From Candidatus Poseidoniaceae archaeon (GTDB lineage Archaea; Thermoplasmatota; Poseidoniia; Poseidoniales; Poseidoniaceae), in contig CALJHE010000001.1 in NCBI GenBank assembly GCA_938075675.1, forward strand, positions 1-64,000: a DNA stretch of 64,000 bases. Direction: 5' to 3'. Both the position numbers and the translations under genes were made by a program. Shown here in pieces: positions 8,878 to 18,991 of this stretch. How positions within the stretch are numbered: the stretch's first letter is position 1; every line of letters begins with the position of its first letter. The notes under the pieces were generated by a model. The model was not told where the DNA came from. It saw only the letters and a program-made list of their open reading frames with translations, and did not search any database.

Positions 8878-11800
8878 TCAAACTGTTTCTTCTTCAATGT
8901 CAGTCGATTCAATTGCTAACTCTTCTTCAGCCTCGGCAGCCTTGACTGCATGAGCGACCTCTGCGTATTCTTCGATATCTTCGGTCAAATCCACAGTTCG
9001 TTCAGCAAGCGCTTCGAGTCCCGTTGTTGAATGCTCATCGGATTGAATGGTTGGCATGTGATTGAGCAGTCCACCAAGGCTGCTTGGTGTGGCCAGAGGC
9101 TCAGGGACGATTGGCATTTCATGGGTAGCTGCTGATGCTTCTTCGATACGAGAATTGTTCTTTTCATTGTCCTTTTCAGCCTCAGCAAGGGCTCTTTCAC
9201 CCAAAGCAATCGCCTTTTCACGGTCAAAGTCAACGATTCTTCTGCTGCAACCGTCTCCACCGTGCGTAATGCCGATGTGATGGTCAGCAAGCCGAAGTGA
9301 AACTTTGCGCAATGTGACCATGATGAACTGAGCACGCTTACTGCGTTCACGGCACATCAATGCAATGCGTTCAGCGTTGTACCCATCGAGGTTCTGGTCG
9401 ACTTCATCGAAATAATAGAACGGACTTGGATCGTAATCTTGGATGGCGAAAATGAGTGCTAATGCGGCCATAGATTGCTCTCCACCCGATAATTGGTGTC
9501 GAGTAACCTTAGCGGATTTGCCGCGAGGCTGTGCCCATAGTTCGAGACCACCTTTGAACGGTTCATCTTCGTTTTCGAGGAACAGTTCTCCACGGCCACC
9601 ATCACTCAGTGACTTGTAAGCGACCTTGAAGTTTTCATTGACCTTTTCCAAGACCTTAATCAGGCGTTCTTTGCGCTGTTCTTCGAGTTTTCCGGTGACG
9701 TCAATGAGATGTTTTCGACGTTGCTGCAAGACCTTGAAATCACCTTTCATTTCAGAAAGTCTCGCTTCACAAGCATCGTATTGCTCGATAGCGAGCATGT
9801 TGACAGGGCCATGGAAATCGAGGCGACGCTGAAGTGCACGCTCATTTCGCTCAGCATCCCCTACGCTTGGTAGAGACACGCCTTCGGCAGCAGGCTCGAT
9901 GTTGTTTTCAGACATCTCGAGTCGGTTTTCACGAATTGATTCATCTTTGAGTAGAAGCGCACGCCCCATCTCTTCAACCATACCTCGTCGGGAACGAGCA
10001 TCAAGGGCTTTTTGTTGGAGTTTGACCTGAAGACTGGTTCGTTCTTCGATAAGTTCCAACCGTTCGTCCTCAAGTCCTTGGTTTTCTTCAAGGTACTGTG
10101 AACGCTCCTCTTCCTTTGCCCTTAACTCTATAGAATCAGTGGCAACACCTGCTTGCAGGGAATCAATTCGTTCACTTCGAGTGATTGCATTGCCCTCAAG
10201 CAAGAGGATACGCTTGTTAATTTCATCGACTCTATTTTTCAAAAGTGATTGGTGGTTCGCATCGCCGTTGAGTGAAATTTGTGCTTGTGCTTTCGTACTT
10301 TCAGCCTCGATACGTTTCACCTTCGCTGCATGTAGGCGATCTTTGAGGTGAACTGGACTGGCTTCTTCAAGTTGGTTTTGAGCAGTAGAGCGTACTTCAT
10401 TCATTGCAGCGAGGTGTTGTTGCGCACCGTCAAGTTCACGCAATTTTGTTGAACCTTCCAGTCGCAATTCACCGAGCCGCTTCTCAAGTGTGGCAACATT
10501 ACCAAGAGCGGTGATGTGATTACTTTTCACTTGCTTGTGTTCAGCCCTCCATTCTTGGAAGCGAACAGCGTGTTCGCCATCGGTAAGATCATTTATTTTC
10601 GAACGAAGTTCGGTTTGAACTCTTCGGGCGTCTGCGAGAGCTCCGTTGACAGTATCCGACATTATTCGGAATCGTTCTACATCGGCTGAGAGGGTTTCAA
10701 CTTCGCTGGCACCCTGAATATTACCTCCGAAGGCGACCATGGATTTTCTCTTCGACCCTCCAACCATTGCACCACCGGCTTCGGTAACATCTCCTCGAAG
10801 CGTTACGAGTCGGACACCACCCATGTTGGCACGGGCGGTAGACATGTTGTCGACAATCAATGTATTGCGGAGAACAAAGCGCACTGCCACATCAATTCGA
10901 GGATCATAATCTAATAATTCACTGGCGAAACCGATCACACCAGGTTTACGAGAAACCATCAACGCCTTACCTGCTGCACGTGATTGAGTGAGTTTGTTTA
11001 ACGGCAAAAAGGTTGCTCGTCCTGCCTTATTTTGTGACAACCATTGAATGGCACGTGCTGCATCTTCATCGCTGTCAACAACAACGGAAGTCATTCCACC
11101 GCCGACGGCAGTAGCAAGTGCATCGTTGTGAGAAGGGTCTCTCGGTTGACAGAGTTCTGCAACAGTACCGATGACTCCTCGGAGTTCACCGCGGTCTCTT
11201 GCAGCCATAATAGCGGCTGCACCACCGGCCATACCTCTCGCACCACTCTTGTTTTCCAACTCGTTCTTTGCAGTGTTGAGGCGCCGTTCTGTTTCACGTA
11301 GACGTGTTTCAATCGACTGAGATTCCTCAAGTAATTTCGCTTCTGAACGTTGTGCAGTGAGTAGTTTTTCGGCAAGTTGTTTGCGGTTCTGGTCAGGAGC
11401 GTTTGCTCCGAGTTCTTCACCGACGAGTTCGGACTCACCCAATGCGAGACGAGCGGTTTCCGCTGCTTCCTGAGAGGCAGATATTTGTTCATCGAGCATT
11501 TCTGCTTGTGTAGCAACTCGATTCACCTCTTCTTGAGCCAGATTAAGGGCTGCAGTAGCTGATTCAGTATCGGATACTGCTTTCGAAAGAGCACGTGAAA
11601 GTTCAGCATTGGCGGTGCCGGATGACTCGAGCAACTCTTGCACCTCCGACTCTTCTTTCTTAGCCTCAGCAAGTGCTTTCTCTGAATTTTCAAGGTCAGT
11701 GCGAGCGTTCGCTAATCCTTGCTTGAATTCGTCGAGTGAATCGGCAGCCTGTTGCAGAGATGAAGCCAAGTCAACCAATTCTGCTTTATCCTCAATGTCT

Positions 11801-12780
11801 TTTTCTTCAGCCTCGTCGATACGGTCACCGCTGGTCGCAATCCGGATTTGGAGTTGGTTAATAGCGGCAAGAAGGCCATTTGAATCGCCCCCCATGAGGT
11901 CTTCGATTTGCTTCTGCAGCACCCCGATTTGGTCTTCTAATCCGAGAAGAACTTGGGCGCCTTCCTTGACTTCTGCCTCCATCTGTGTGGCTTCACCTTC
12001 GATACGAGAGCGTTCTTCAACCATATAGGTGCGTTCTGAAATTTGACTTGCTAACTTCGATTGAGCGGAAACGATTCGAGCAGTTTGGAGTTCTTTAACC
12101 AAATCTTGAACTTTGAGTGCTAGGTTTTTCTCCTTGGTCAAATCGCGTAGTCGAACTTTTTGTTCTTCCTCCAGTAACCCAATCCGTTCAATGTAGCCCT
12201 CAACCATTTCTTTTTGGCGTTCAGCCTTTCGAATCTCATCATCGTAAGAAGTGACTCCGGCAACGCCATCCAAAACTTTCCTACGCTCCTTTGCGGTCAT
12301 CTTGGCCAGTTTTGTAACGTCGCCTTGGAGAACAATGTTGTAGCCATCTGGCCGAGCATTCGCAGCACCAAGCAAACGGTGGAATGTTTTCTGACTGCTT
12401 TCCTCTCCATCGAGTAAGTAAGTTGTAACAATGTTGTTTGCTTTGGTGAGACGTACAGCGCGTGTCATTCGAACTTCATCTTGTTCAATCGGAAGTCTTC
12501 GGCGGCCGTTGGTCAGCAATGGATTTGCAAAAACGAGCGTTACTTCACACGATCGAGCAGGTTTCGAATTCTTGCCACCGTTGAAGATGAGGTCTTTGGC
12601 GTTTTGAGCGCGAATCACCTTGTTACTCCGAGGTCCGAGAACGAATTGTATGGCGTCACCACAATTCGATTTCCCTGATCCATTCGGACCGGTAATGGCT
12701 GTAAATCCTCGGTCAAGTGGGACGGTAATTTCACCCTTGAACGATTTGAAGTTTGAAATTTCCAGTGCTTGAAGATACAT
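8878..12780 (-). CDS. smc: Chromosome segregation protein SMC
   Basis: MYLQALEISNFKSFKGEITVPLDRGFTAITGPNGSGKSN Walker A, coiled coils, hinge, LSGGEQSMAALALIFAIQDYDPSPFYYFDEVDQNLD. Start set at M33 of the track ORF. Confidence 0.96.
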   Translation of the reverse strand: MYLQALEISNFKSFKGEITVPLDRGFTAITGPNGSGKSNCGDAIQFVLGPRSNKVIRAQNAKDLIFNGGKNSKPARSCEVTLVFANPLLTNGRRRLPIEQDEVRMTRAVRLTKANNIVTTYLLDGEESSQKTFHRLLGAANARPDGYNIVLQGDVTKLAKMTAKERRKVLDGVAGVTSYDDEIRKAERQKEMVEGYIERIGLLEEEQKVRLRDLTKEKNLALKVQDLVKELQTARIVSAQSKLASQISERTYMVEERSRIEGEATQMEAEVKEGAQVLLGLEDQIGVLQKQIEDLMGGDSNGLLAAINQLQIRIATSGDRIDEAEEKDIEDKAELVDLASSLQQAADSLDEFKQGLANARTDLENSEKALAEAKKEESEVQELLESSGTANAELSRALSKAVSDTESATAALNLAQEEVNRVATQAEMLDEQISASQEAAETARLALGESELVGEELGANAPDQNRKQLAEKLLTAQRSEAKLLEESQSIETRLRETERRLNTAKNELENKSGARGMAGGAAAIMAARDRGELRGVIGTVAELCQPRDPSHNDALATAVGGGMTSVVVDSDEDAARAIQWLSQNKAGRATFLPLNKLTQSRAAGKALMVSRKPGVIGFASELLDYDPRIDVAVRFVLRNTLIVDNMSTARANMGGVRLVTLRGDVTEAGGAMVGGSKRKSMVAFGGNIQGASEVETLSADVERFRIMSDTVNGALADARRVQTELRSKINDLTDGEHAVRFQEWRAEHKQVKSNHITALGNVATLEKRLGELRLEGSTKLRELDGAQQHLAAMNEVRSTAQNQLEEASPVHLKDRLHAAKVKRIEAESTKAQAQISLNGDANHQSLLKNRVDEINKRILLLEGNAITRSERIDSLQAGVATDSIELRAKEEERSQYLEENQGLEDERLELIEERTSLQVKLQQKALDARSRRGMVEEMGRALLLKDESIRENRLEMSENNIEPAAEGVSLPSVGDAERNERALQRRLDFHGPVNMLAIEQYDACEARLSEMKGDFKVLQQRRKHLIDVTGKLEEQRKERLIKVLEKVNENFKVAYKSLSDGGRGELFLENEDEPFKGGLELWAQPRGKSAKVTRHQLSGGEQSMAALALIFAIQDYDPSPFYYFDEVDQNLDGYNAERIALMCRERSKRAQFIMVTLRKVSLRLADHHIGITHGGDGCSRRIVDFDREKAIALGERALAEAEKDNEKNNSRIEEASAATHEMPIVPEPLATPSSLGGLLNHMPTIQSDEHSTTGLEALAERTVDLTEDIEEYAEVAHAVKAAEAEEELAIESTDIEEETV

Positions 12781-12945
12781 CCCTATCCCTCTAATCGAAG
12801 TATGTTGCCTCGACCTTATCCGCGACACCCATCCCCCACGGGTCTTAAACAATGCGAGTGATGAGGGGTCAGTCACGCGCTTTTGACCATAGTAAGTCCG
12901 AAGCCGAAGAGGCGTATTTTCGTCTGGAAAATGTGATAAAAAGAA

Positions 12946-13725
12946 TCACAGTGTGCCGGTTTGGTTGCAATCGACGCAACCACCACCTTTGCAATATGGA
13001 CATGTCGCTAAAACCTTGATACTTTTTGAGGCAGTTCGACGCATGTGCAATTGTGAATCTTTCTTGAGTAGACGCGAGCGAGAAATTCGTTGCGTCGCGC
13101 CACTTCGTGAATTGAGTGACATTTTGACTGAGCCAAAGGTTCCACGGAATGTATCGGCTACGGCTCTTCTCTTGTTCAATCGATCACGAGCCTGTTCGAT
13201 GCCCTCTGCTTCCCAGTATTTTGGTCCCGCCATGAGGAATGAGCCGATGGCAGCCATGATGCATTGGACGATGAACGGTGAAACTGCAAAGGGAATCAAT
13301 TCAGCAATTCCTGTCGAACTCGCAGCCCTCGGTAAAAATTCGAGTCGATCCAACACAGCGAGGGTGAAAAGGACAGCACCTGTTCCGAAAAGAATGTGAT
13401 ACCGACGTTGACTACGTCGGCCAACTCGCGTAAATCCGACTCGCCCATAGAGCAAAACGAATAAGCCAAGACAGAGGAACAGAATATCGATACCGTCCCA
13501 CATCCCGGTTGCCTGGAGGCAGTATGATTCATCTCCGTTAGCAAGTTCCGCCTCGATTGTTGGAATTGCACAATGCGGCTCAAACATCCGAGTGATGACC
13601 ATTTTCGAATCAGGAGCACCTTCTATGAAATAAGGAGCCATTTTACCCATGCCAGCATTTCCAATCGAAAAGCCCGCAAGTGAGATTCCAAAGAGGATGC
13701 CGACGAGGTCACGAATACTCGCCAT
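12946..13725 (-). CDS. Small polytopic membrane protein with C-terminal CxxC...CxxC zinc-binding tail
   Basis: Several hydrophobic segments followed by a basic region and TCPYCKGGGCVDCNQTGTL. Confidence 0.6.
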   Translation of the reverse strand: MASIRDLVGILFGISLAGFSIGNAGMGKMAPYFIEGAPDSKMVITRMFEPHCAIPTIEAELANGDESYCLQATGMWDGIDILFLCLGLFVLLYGRVGFTRVGRRSQRRYHILFGTGAVLFTLAVLDRLEFLPRAASSTGIAELIPFAVSPFIVQCIMAAIGSFLMAGPKYWEAEGIEQARDRLNKRRAVADTFRGTFGSVKMSLNSRSGATQRISRSRLLKKDSQLHMRRTASKSIKVLATCPYCKGGGCVDCNQTGTL

Positions 13726-13815
13726 GACACCTGTAGAACTGGGCCGAACATAGCCGTTTCGCTGCCGATGGGGTGAAATGTGTCACCATGCACCCAACAC
13801 CAAGGAGGGCGCTGA

Positions 13816-15441
13816 ATGGCGAAGATTGTCATCATTGGAAGTGGAATTGCGGGATTGTTTGCTGCTTTACGCTTGGCCGATGCCGGTCATACGGTGACCG
13901 TTATCACCAAGCAACGTCCTATCGATTCATCCACAAATTGGGCTCAAGGCGGGATTGCTGCGATTCTGGACAAAACAGACGGAATCGGCTTGGAATCTCA
14001 CATCAAAGACACACTTACCAGCGGCGACGGTTTATGCGACGAGCAGGTGGTTCGGAGTGTCATCGAGGAATCTGGTGAACGCATTCGTGACCTACTCAAT
14101 ATTGGGGTCCAATTTGAGACCGATGAAAACGGAGAGTTCCATTATGCCAAAGAGGGCGGACACTCGGAACGTAGAATCCTCCATGCTAAAGATGCAACAG
14201 GAAAAGAGATTGAGCGGGCATTAAATGACGCTGCGAGCACGCACAACAACATCATACTCAAACCGAATACACTGGCGATGGATTTAATTCAACGGGAACA
14301 CCAAAACCCCGAGAAAGGAATCGCAGGTGTATGGTGTCTCGACCAAGAAAAGAATTCGGTGTTCACGGAGCCTGCCGACGTACTGATGCTCGCTACAGGC
14401 GGCGTGGGACAGTTATGGTCGCAAACGACCAATCCCCCTGTCGCCACTGGTGATGGCCTAGCAATGGCATATAGAGCAGGTGCTGCGGTCAAGGACATGG
14501 CGTTCATTCAATTCCACCCCACTGCATTAGCCATTGACTCCGACCGCCCCTTCCTCATCACAGAGGCTGTTCGTGGCGAAGGAGGCGTAATATTGGACAA
14601 CCAAGGATTTAGCTTATGGCAAACCGATATGAAAAACCAAAAGGATTCTTTCTTGTTGCCTCATTCCTATTCATTCACGCTCAAACATTCACCGCTTGGC
14701 TCGATGGCTACACGAGACATTGTCGCTCGAGCAATTGACCAGCGGTTGAAAGAAACAGGAGAAAACCATGTTTGTCTGGTCACGTCCCACTTAAACCAAG
14801 AGCATCTTGCAGACCATTTCCCAACTGTTCAAGAACGCCTCGATCGACATGGTTTGAAATTAGGAAGGGACCCACTTCCGGTCTCCCCCGCAGCACATTA
14901 CATCGTAGGCGGATTGGCAGTCGACGAATTCGGCCGACCGCACAGCAGAGAATCAGGGAAACCCTTACCCCACCTCTATGCCATCGGAGAAGTTGCCTGC
15001 ACAGGCATGCATGGCGCAAACCGATTGGCATCAAACAGTCTCCTTGAGGCGGTAGTTTACGCCGCACGGGCTGCGAACCACATTATCGGTTCAGAACCAG
15101 AAAGCCTTGATACTCCGTTACCGGAATGGCGTGCAGATGGGCTTGAAGACCTGACTGAACACGTTTCCGTAGCCAACGACCGAGAAGCCCTAACCAACAC
15201 GATGTCAAGAGAAGTCGGCATCGTTCGAAGATTCAATCGACTCCACAGGGCGAAACGCCGATTGCAATTGCTTAGCAAGGAGGTGGACTATATCTGGAGA
15301 AGCGCCTTACCTTCACGTGAAATTGTCGAATTACGAAACCTCATCCTCGTAGGACAACTGGTCACCGAAGATTCACTCGCCAGGCAAGAAAATCGTGGCC
15401 TTCACTTCAACACAGACCTTATTCAGCGTGAAGAGCAGTAA
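13816..15441 (+). CDS. nadB: L-aspartate oxidase
   Basis: IVIIGSGIAGLFAALRLADAGHTVTVITKQRPIDSSTNWAQGGIAAIL; HPTAL...LITEAVRGEGG; GMHGANRLASNSLLEAVVY. Confidence 0.95.
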   Translation: MAKIVIIGSGIAGLFAALRLADAGHTVTVITKQRPIDSSTNWAQGGIAAILDKTDGIGLESHIKDTLTSGDGLCDEQVVRSVIEESGERIRDLLNIGVQFETDENGEFHYAKEGGHSERRILHAKDATGKEIERALNDAASTHNNIILKPNTLAMDLIQREHQNPEKGIAGVWCLDQEKNSVFTEPADVLMLATGGVGQLWSQTTNPPVATGDGLAMAYRAGAAVKDMAFIQFHPTALAIDSDRPFLITEAVRGEGGVILDNQGFSLWQTDMKNQKDSFLLPHSYSFTLKHSPLGSMATRDIVARAIDQRLKETGENHVCLVTSHLNQEHLADHFPTVQERLDRHGLKLGRDPLPVSPAAHYIVGGLAVDEFGRPHSRESGKPLPHLYAIGEVACTGMHGANRLASNSLLEAVVYAARAANHIIGSEPESLDTPLPEWRADGLEDLTEHVSVANDREALTNTMSREVGIVRRFNRLHRAKRRLQLLSKEVDYIWRSALPSREIVELRNLILVGQLVTEDSLARQENRGLHFNTDLIQREEQ

Positions 15442-16354
15442 CCATCGCCACCAACATTTGGTTGAGTGGAGTCGCAATCCCTGCACGTTCGCCACGTTCG
15501 ACAATTGCTTGATTGAGCACTGAGATCTCGGTTTTTCTGCCGCTGCGAAGGTCCTGCAACATGCTGCACATGTTGCTTGAAGTTGCCACAAGAACATGAC
15601 GAAGTTGCTCTTCCAATTCGGAATTAGAGGGGAGGGATACTCGTTCTTGGCGAGCGACAGCAGCACCCTCTAACATCGTCGAAAAGGCCGATGAAAAAAG
15701 GTCCGGCCGTAGCAATTCACCGTTTTCGACGCCTGTGAGGGCTGCAATAGGATTGATGGCAATGTTGAGCAATACTTTGCGCCAAACGGTGGCGACTCCA
15801 TCGGAAGACCATTCAGGGCATAGTCCAGCGTGCTGAAGGACATCCAATAGGGGTTGAGCCTCAGATTGCCCAGGCCCACCAGGCAACGCTCCAATCATCG
15901 TTTCCCCTTTTCCAGCCCAGTGAACAGTTCCGGCGGAAGGCCTCCAAGCCCCGTGCGTAGAAGTGGCTGCAAAAACGCGTTGGGGGCCAAGTACCTCTTG
16001 GCATCTCTCAGCGTGACCCAAACCGTTGCTCAAGCACAAAGCATAGCCATCAGATGTGAGCAACCTACGAGCAAGAGATGCAAGAGAGAGAGTCTGGTCG
16101 GCTTTTCCTGTCAAAAGAACATAGTCCATTGATCCCAAAGCCTCCGGTGGCAATCCAACTTCGTCGAGAGAGAAGAAAACATCAGCATTGGATACAAAGT
16201 ATTCAGATTCACCTTCAAGCTGAAGCCCTTCTGCAGCCATGTGAGCACCGTGTGTGCCGCGCCCATGAATAAGTAATTCAACGCCTTCGACTCGAGAGAG
16301 TAACGCAGCATAGAGTGAGCCAAGCGAACCTGACCCAAGAATGGCTACACGCAT
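15419..16354 (-). CDS. panE: Ketopantoate reductase family (2-dehydropantoate 2-reductase)
   Basis: MRVAILGSGSLGSLYAALLSR; WRKVLLNIAINPIAALTGVENGELL conserved Lys/Asn motif. Confidence 0.85.
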   Translation of the reverse strand: MRVAILGSGSLGSLYAALLSRVEGVELLIHGRGTHGAHMAAEGLQLEGESEYFVSNADVFFSLDEVGLPPEALGSMDYVLLTGKADQTLSLASLARRLLTSDGYALCLSNGLGHAERCQEVLGPQRVFAATSTHGAWRPSAGTVHWAGKGETMIGALPGGPGQSEAQPLLDVLQHAGLCPEWSSDGVATVWRKVLLNIAINPIAALTGVENGELLRPDLFSSAFSTMLEGAAVARQERVSLPSNSELEEQLRHVLVATSSNMCSMLQDLRSGRKTEISVLNQAIVERGERAGIATPLNQMLVAMVTALHAE

Positions 16355-16363
16355 AAGAATCCC

Positions 16364-18916
16364 TCAGACGTAACTCGCCAAATGAATCACAAGAGAATCG
16401 TCTTGATGCTCGAACCAGAGCGTAGAAAGCGTCGAATCTGATGGGGCAAATTCAAACGAATTCCATCCATTGGAAAGTGAACTCACCGAACGTACAGTCG
16501 TCCATTGACCCCCATTGCCTTGGTAATTAATTTGAACAGGTATGCTTTGGTTGCTTGAACTATAGAAGGAGAAGTTGGCTCCTTGCGATTGCAGCAAAGT
16601 GCCGTTATATGCAGCCATCCACATGTTCGACCACATACGATGAGATGTGTTGTATCTTTGGAAAATCAACTCTGGACCTTCCTCAACGGTAAAGTTAAAT
16701 TTCGGTTCGACTGAGAGTTGCGGTGAACAAACATGCATGCTCGTACCGTCTGACATCCGAACTGTGAGTGATTGATTTTCGCCTTGTACCGCCGGAATAT
16801 TCGAGATTTTACGTACATCTAAATCCCATATCCATTCACCGGTTATGGGCTTTGGAGGAATGGACAACGATGGGTTAAGTGGACAAACATCATCAATAGA
16901 GCTTAATGCACCGCTTTGATTCAACTCAAAGCCCCAACCGAGTTGTGCTTCACTGGTAATATTCCATCCCTGAGGTGGCACTACTGCAATCAACGGCAAT
17001 TCCGGCATTCCTCCATCGAACAACTCGTCGTTCAACTGAATCGTGTTCAATTCCGATGTTCGGAGGACTACAGGATCTAAGCCCCTCAAGCAGATTTGCT
17101 CTGGAGCAGAATCGTATTGAGCTTCGAGATTGTTTTGACCTTCAATCCATTGCAAACGGGATTGAATCTCCAGCGATTGGTCTGCATTTGGAAAACTCAC
17201 ATTCAACTGCTCGTCAGAAAACGATTCAATGGAGATACAGCGCTTGAGTTCGCCTTCAGAAAGTACAACCTCCCAAGGTGAATCCGGATAGAAAGAAAGG
17301 TCGGGATGGACCGATACAGGAAGATGATTATACGCATCATCCGTAAGCGTGAGGAGAGAAAAATTAGTCAGAGAAGGAGAATGTGTCATATCTGTCCAAG
17401 TGAGGTTGAGAACGACCGTTGTATGAGTTCGAGGTGGTAAAACACTGCCGCATCCGAATCCATCGATGGACAAATCATCTTCTCCATCGCATTCCCAAAC
17501 CTTCGCCCAATTCTCAAGTCCATCAGCGAATTGATCGTAATCAACCGCCCAGTCTCGGTTTATGGAAGATGGGTTAATGATATGCAGAGAAATCTTAGCG
17601 TTCCAGCGTTCGTCGGCTTCCTCCGCACTGAAAATAGTCTTCATATCAAACACAATAGCGGTGTTCCAGTCGTCATCTCGATCAAATGGAACTTGACTTG
17701 GAAGGGCAAACAAAACGGCTACAAGCATAACAATTCCAATGTTTTTCATTGAGGTTAGATCAAGGCCTTTGGACTCGTTAAGCAGAACGGGAGAGGTACG
17801 ATCTGCCCCCATAAACAGCAACAAGGGCAGTATGAGAGTCAAAACGAGAATCCAAATTGTAAAACCATTGAAGGCGTTGAATATCCAAGCAAAGGCAAGA
17901 ATGAGGAAGAACAAAAACATTTGATTTGAACTACTGCGGGCCTCCATGTGTCCTGAACGTGCGACCATGATTCGACCGCCAGGGAATGTAGGAATTGGAA
18001 GCAAAGAAATCCATCCGAAGAAGGTGAGAAGAGCACCAGCTTTGACAAATGGATGAGACCAGATGAGGCGAGTGAGATAATCATCAAGCAGCCACTGGCC
18101 CAATATCTCAATGATGAACGGGCCTTCAGCAACATTCTGTGCCTGTGTAATCTCCACATAGTCAGGGGTCAACCACAAACCGATTGCCCAAAGTGCAAGC
18201 CCCAAAGAAATCAAAGATGCTGGAACCGAAATAGCCACCCAACCCAACACCTTTCGATCCTCCCAAAGTCTTGCATCCATTCGAGGTAAAGTGGGTAAAA
18301 GGAAGAGGCCAAAGGGCCAAATCAAGGCAGTTTGGGAGAATAAGCCAAGGCTCCACAGCGCTATGGTGGGTTCTGGAATTGGGGTAATATGTCCAACTCG
18401 ATGGTTGAAATGTGACGCTGTACGCTTTTGAATGAGTGAAGCGATGAAAATACAAACAAGAACTGGAAGCGTATAGCCAATCAGGACATCCAAAAAAGAC
18501 GATTCAAAAAACCAACCACCTGTTGGTCGAGAACCTTCCATCCAATACGCACCAGCAAGGGTGAGCGTCAGTGCAGAAACCGACCACATCATGAGGGTCA
18601 ATTTGGAAGAGGGGAAAGGCCGCTCTGGAAGCGGTATCATTTGAATAATCCATTCATCAGTACGGGAAATTTTGGCTGCCCAACCTAGTTTCTGGAAGTA
18701 TTTATTCGCTTCAGCCAGGGATTCACTCACATCTTTTCCTTCTTTTGGAGAAACAACCCAAGTGGGTAAAAATCCGCCAGACATGTGCGATGCGACGTAG
18801 AAATACCGACGTAGGATTGTTGCAAGAAGGTCGTGTTGCTTCCAGTCTTCGCGGTGACGAGGCATCGATTCAGGAGATGAATCATCTGCAGTCAAGTCAT
18901 CCGTGTCACTTGGCAT
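16364..18916 (-). CDS. Site-2-protease (M50)-like membrane protein, probably catalytically inactive, with large C-terminal ectodomain
   Basis: Multi-TM core with HPFVKAGALLTFFGWISLLPIPTFPGGRIMVAR resembling the second M50 motif; no HExxH (only HFNHRVGH); about 450-aa C-terminal beta-rich region. Confidence 0.6.
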   Translation of the reverse strand: MPSDTDDLTADDSSPESMPRHREDWKQHDLLATILRRYFYVASHMSGGFLPTWVVSPKEGKDVSESLAEANKYFQKLGWAAKISRTDEWIIQMIPLPERPFPSSKLTLMMWSVSALTLTLAGAYWMEGSRPTGGWFFESSFLDVLIGYTLPVLVCIFIASLIQKRTASHFNHRVGHITPIPEPTIALWSLGLFSQTALIWPFGLFLLPTLPRMDARLWEDRKVLGWVAISVPASLISLGLALWAIGLWLTPDYVEITQAQNVAEGPFIIEILGQWLLDDYLTRLIWSHPFVKAGALLTFFGWISLLPIPTFPGGRIMVARSGHMEARSSSNQMFLFFLILAFAWIFNAFNGFTIWILVLTLILPLLLFMGADRTSPVLLNESKGLDLTSMKNIGIVMLVAVLFALPSQVPFDRDDDWNTAIVFDMKTIFSAEEADERWNAKISLHIINPSSINRDWAVDYDQFADGLENWAKVWECDGEDDLSIDGFGCGSVLPPRTHTTVVLNLTWTDMTHSPSLTNFSLLTLTDDAYNHLPVSVHPDLSFYPDSPWEVVLSEGELKRCISIESFSDEQLNVSFPNADQSLEIQSRLQWIEGQNNLEAQYDSAPEQICLRGLDPVVLRTSELNTIQLNDELFDGGMPELPLIAVVPPQGWNITSEAQLGWGFELNQSGALSSIDDVCPLNPSLSIPPKPITGEWIWDLDVRKISNIPAVQGENQSLTVRMSDGTSMHVCSPQLSVEPKFNFTVEEGPELIFQRYNTSHRMWSNMWMAAYNGTLLQSQGANFSFYSSSNQSIPVQINYQGNGGQWTTVRSVSSLSNGWNSFEFAPSDSTLSTLWFEHQDDSLVIHLASYV

Positions 18917-18991
18917 ACTTTCTCCTCAAACCTTTGTAATCCTGCTTCCCCTTTGAAGGAATCCCTCACCCTCTTCAGGCAAGAGAAAAAA

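Noticed and set aside
7034-12780. Defence system such as Wadjet-type SMC
   Set aside because: The proteins match housekeeping Smc-ScpA-ScpB, with no JetD-like nuclease nearby.
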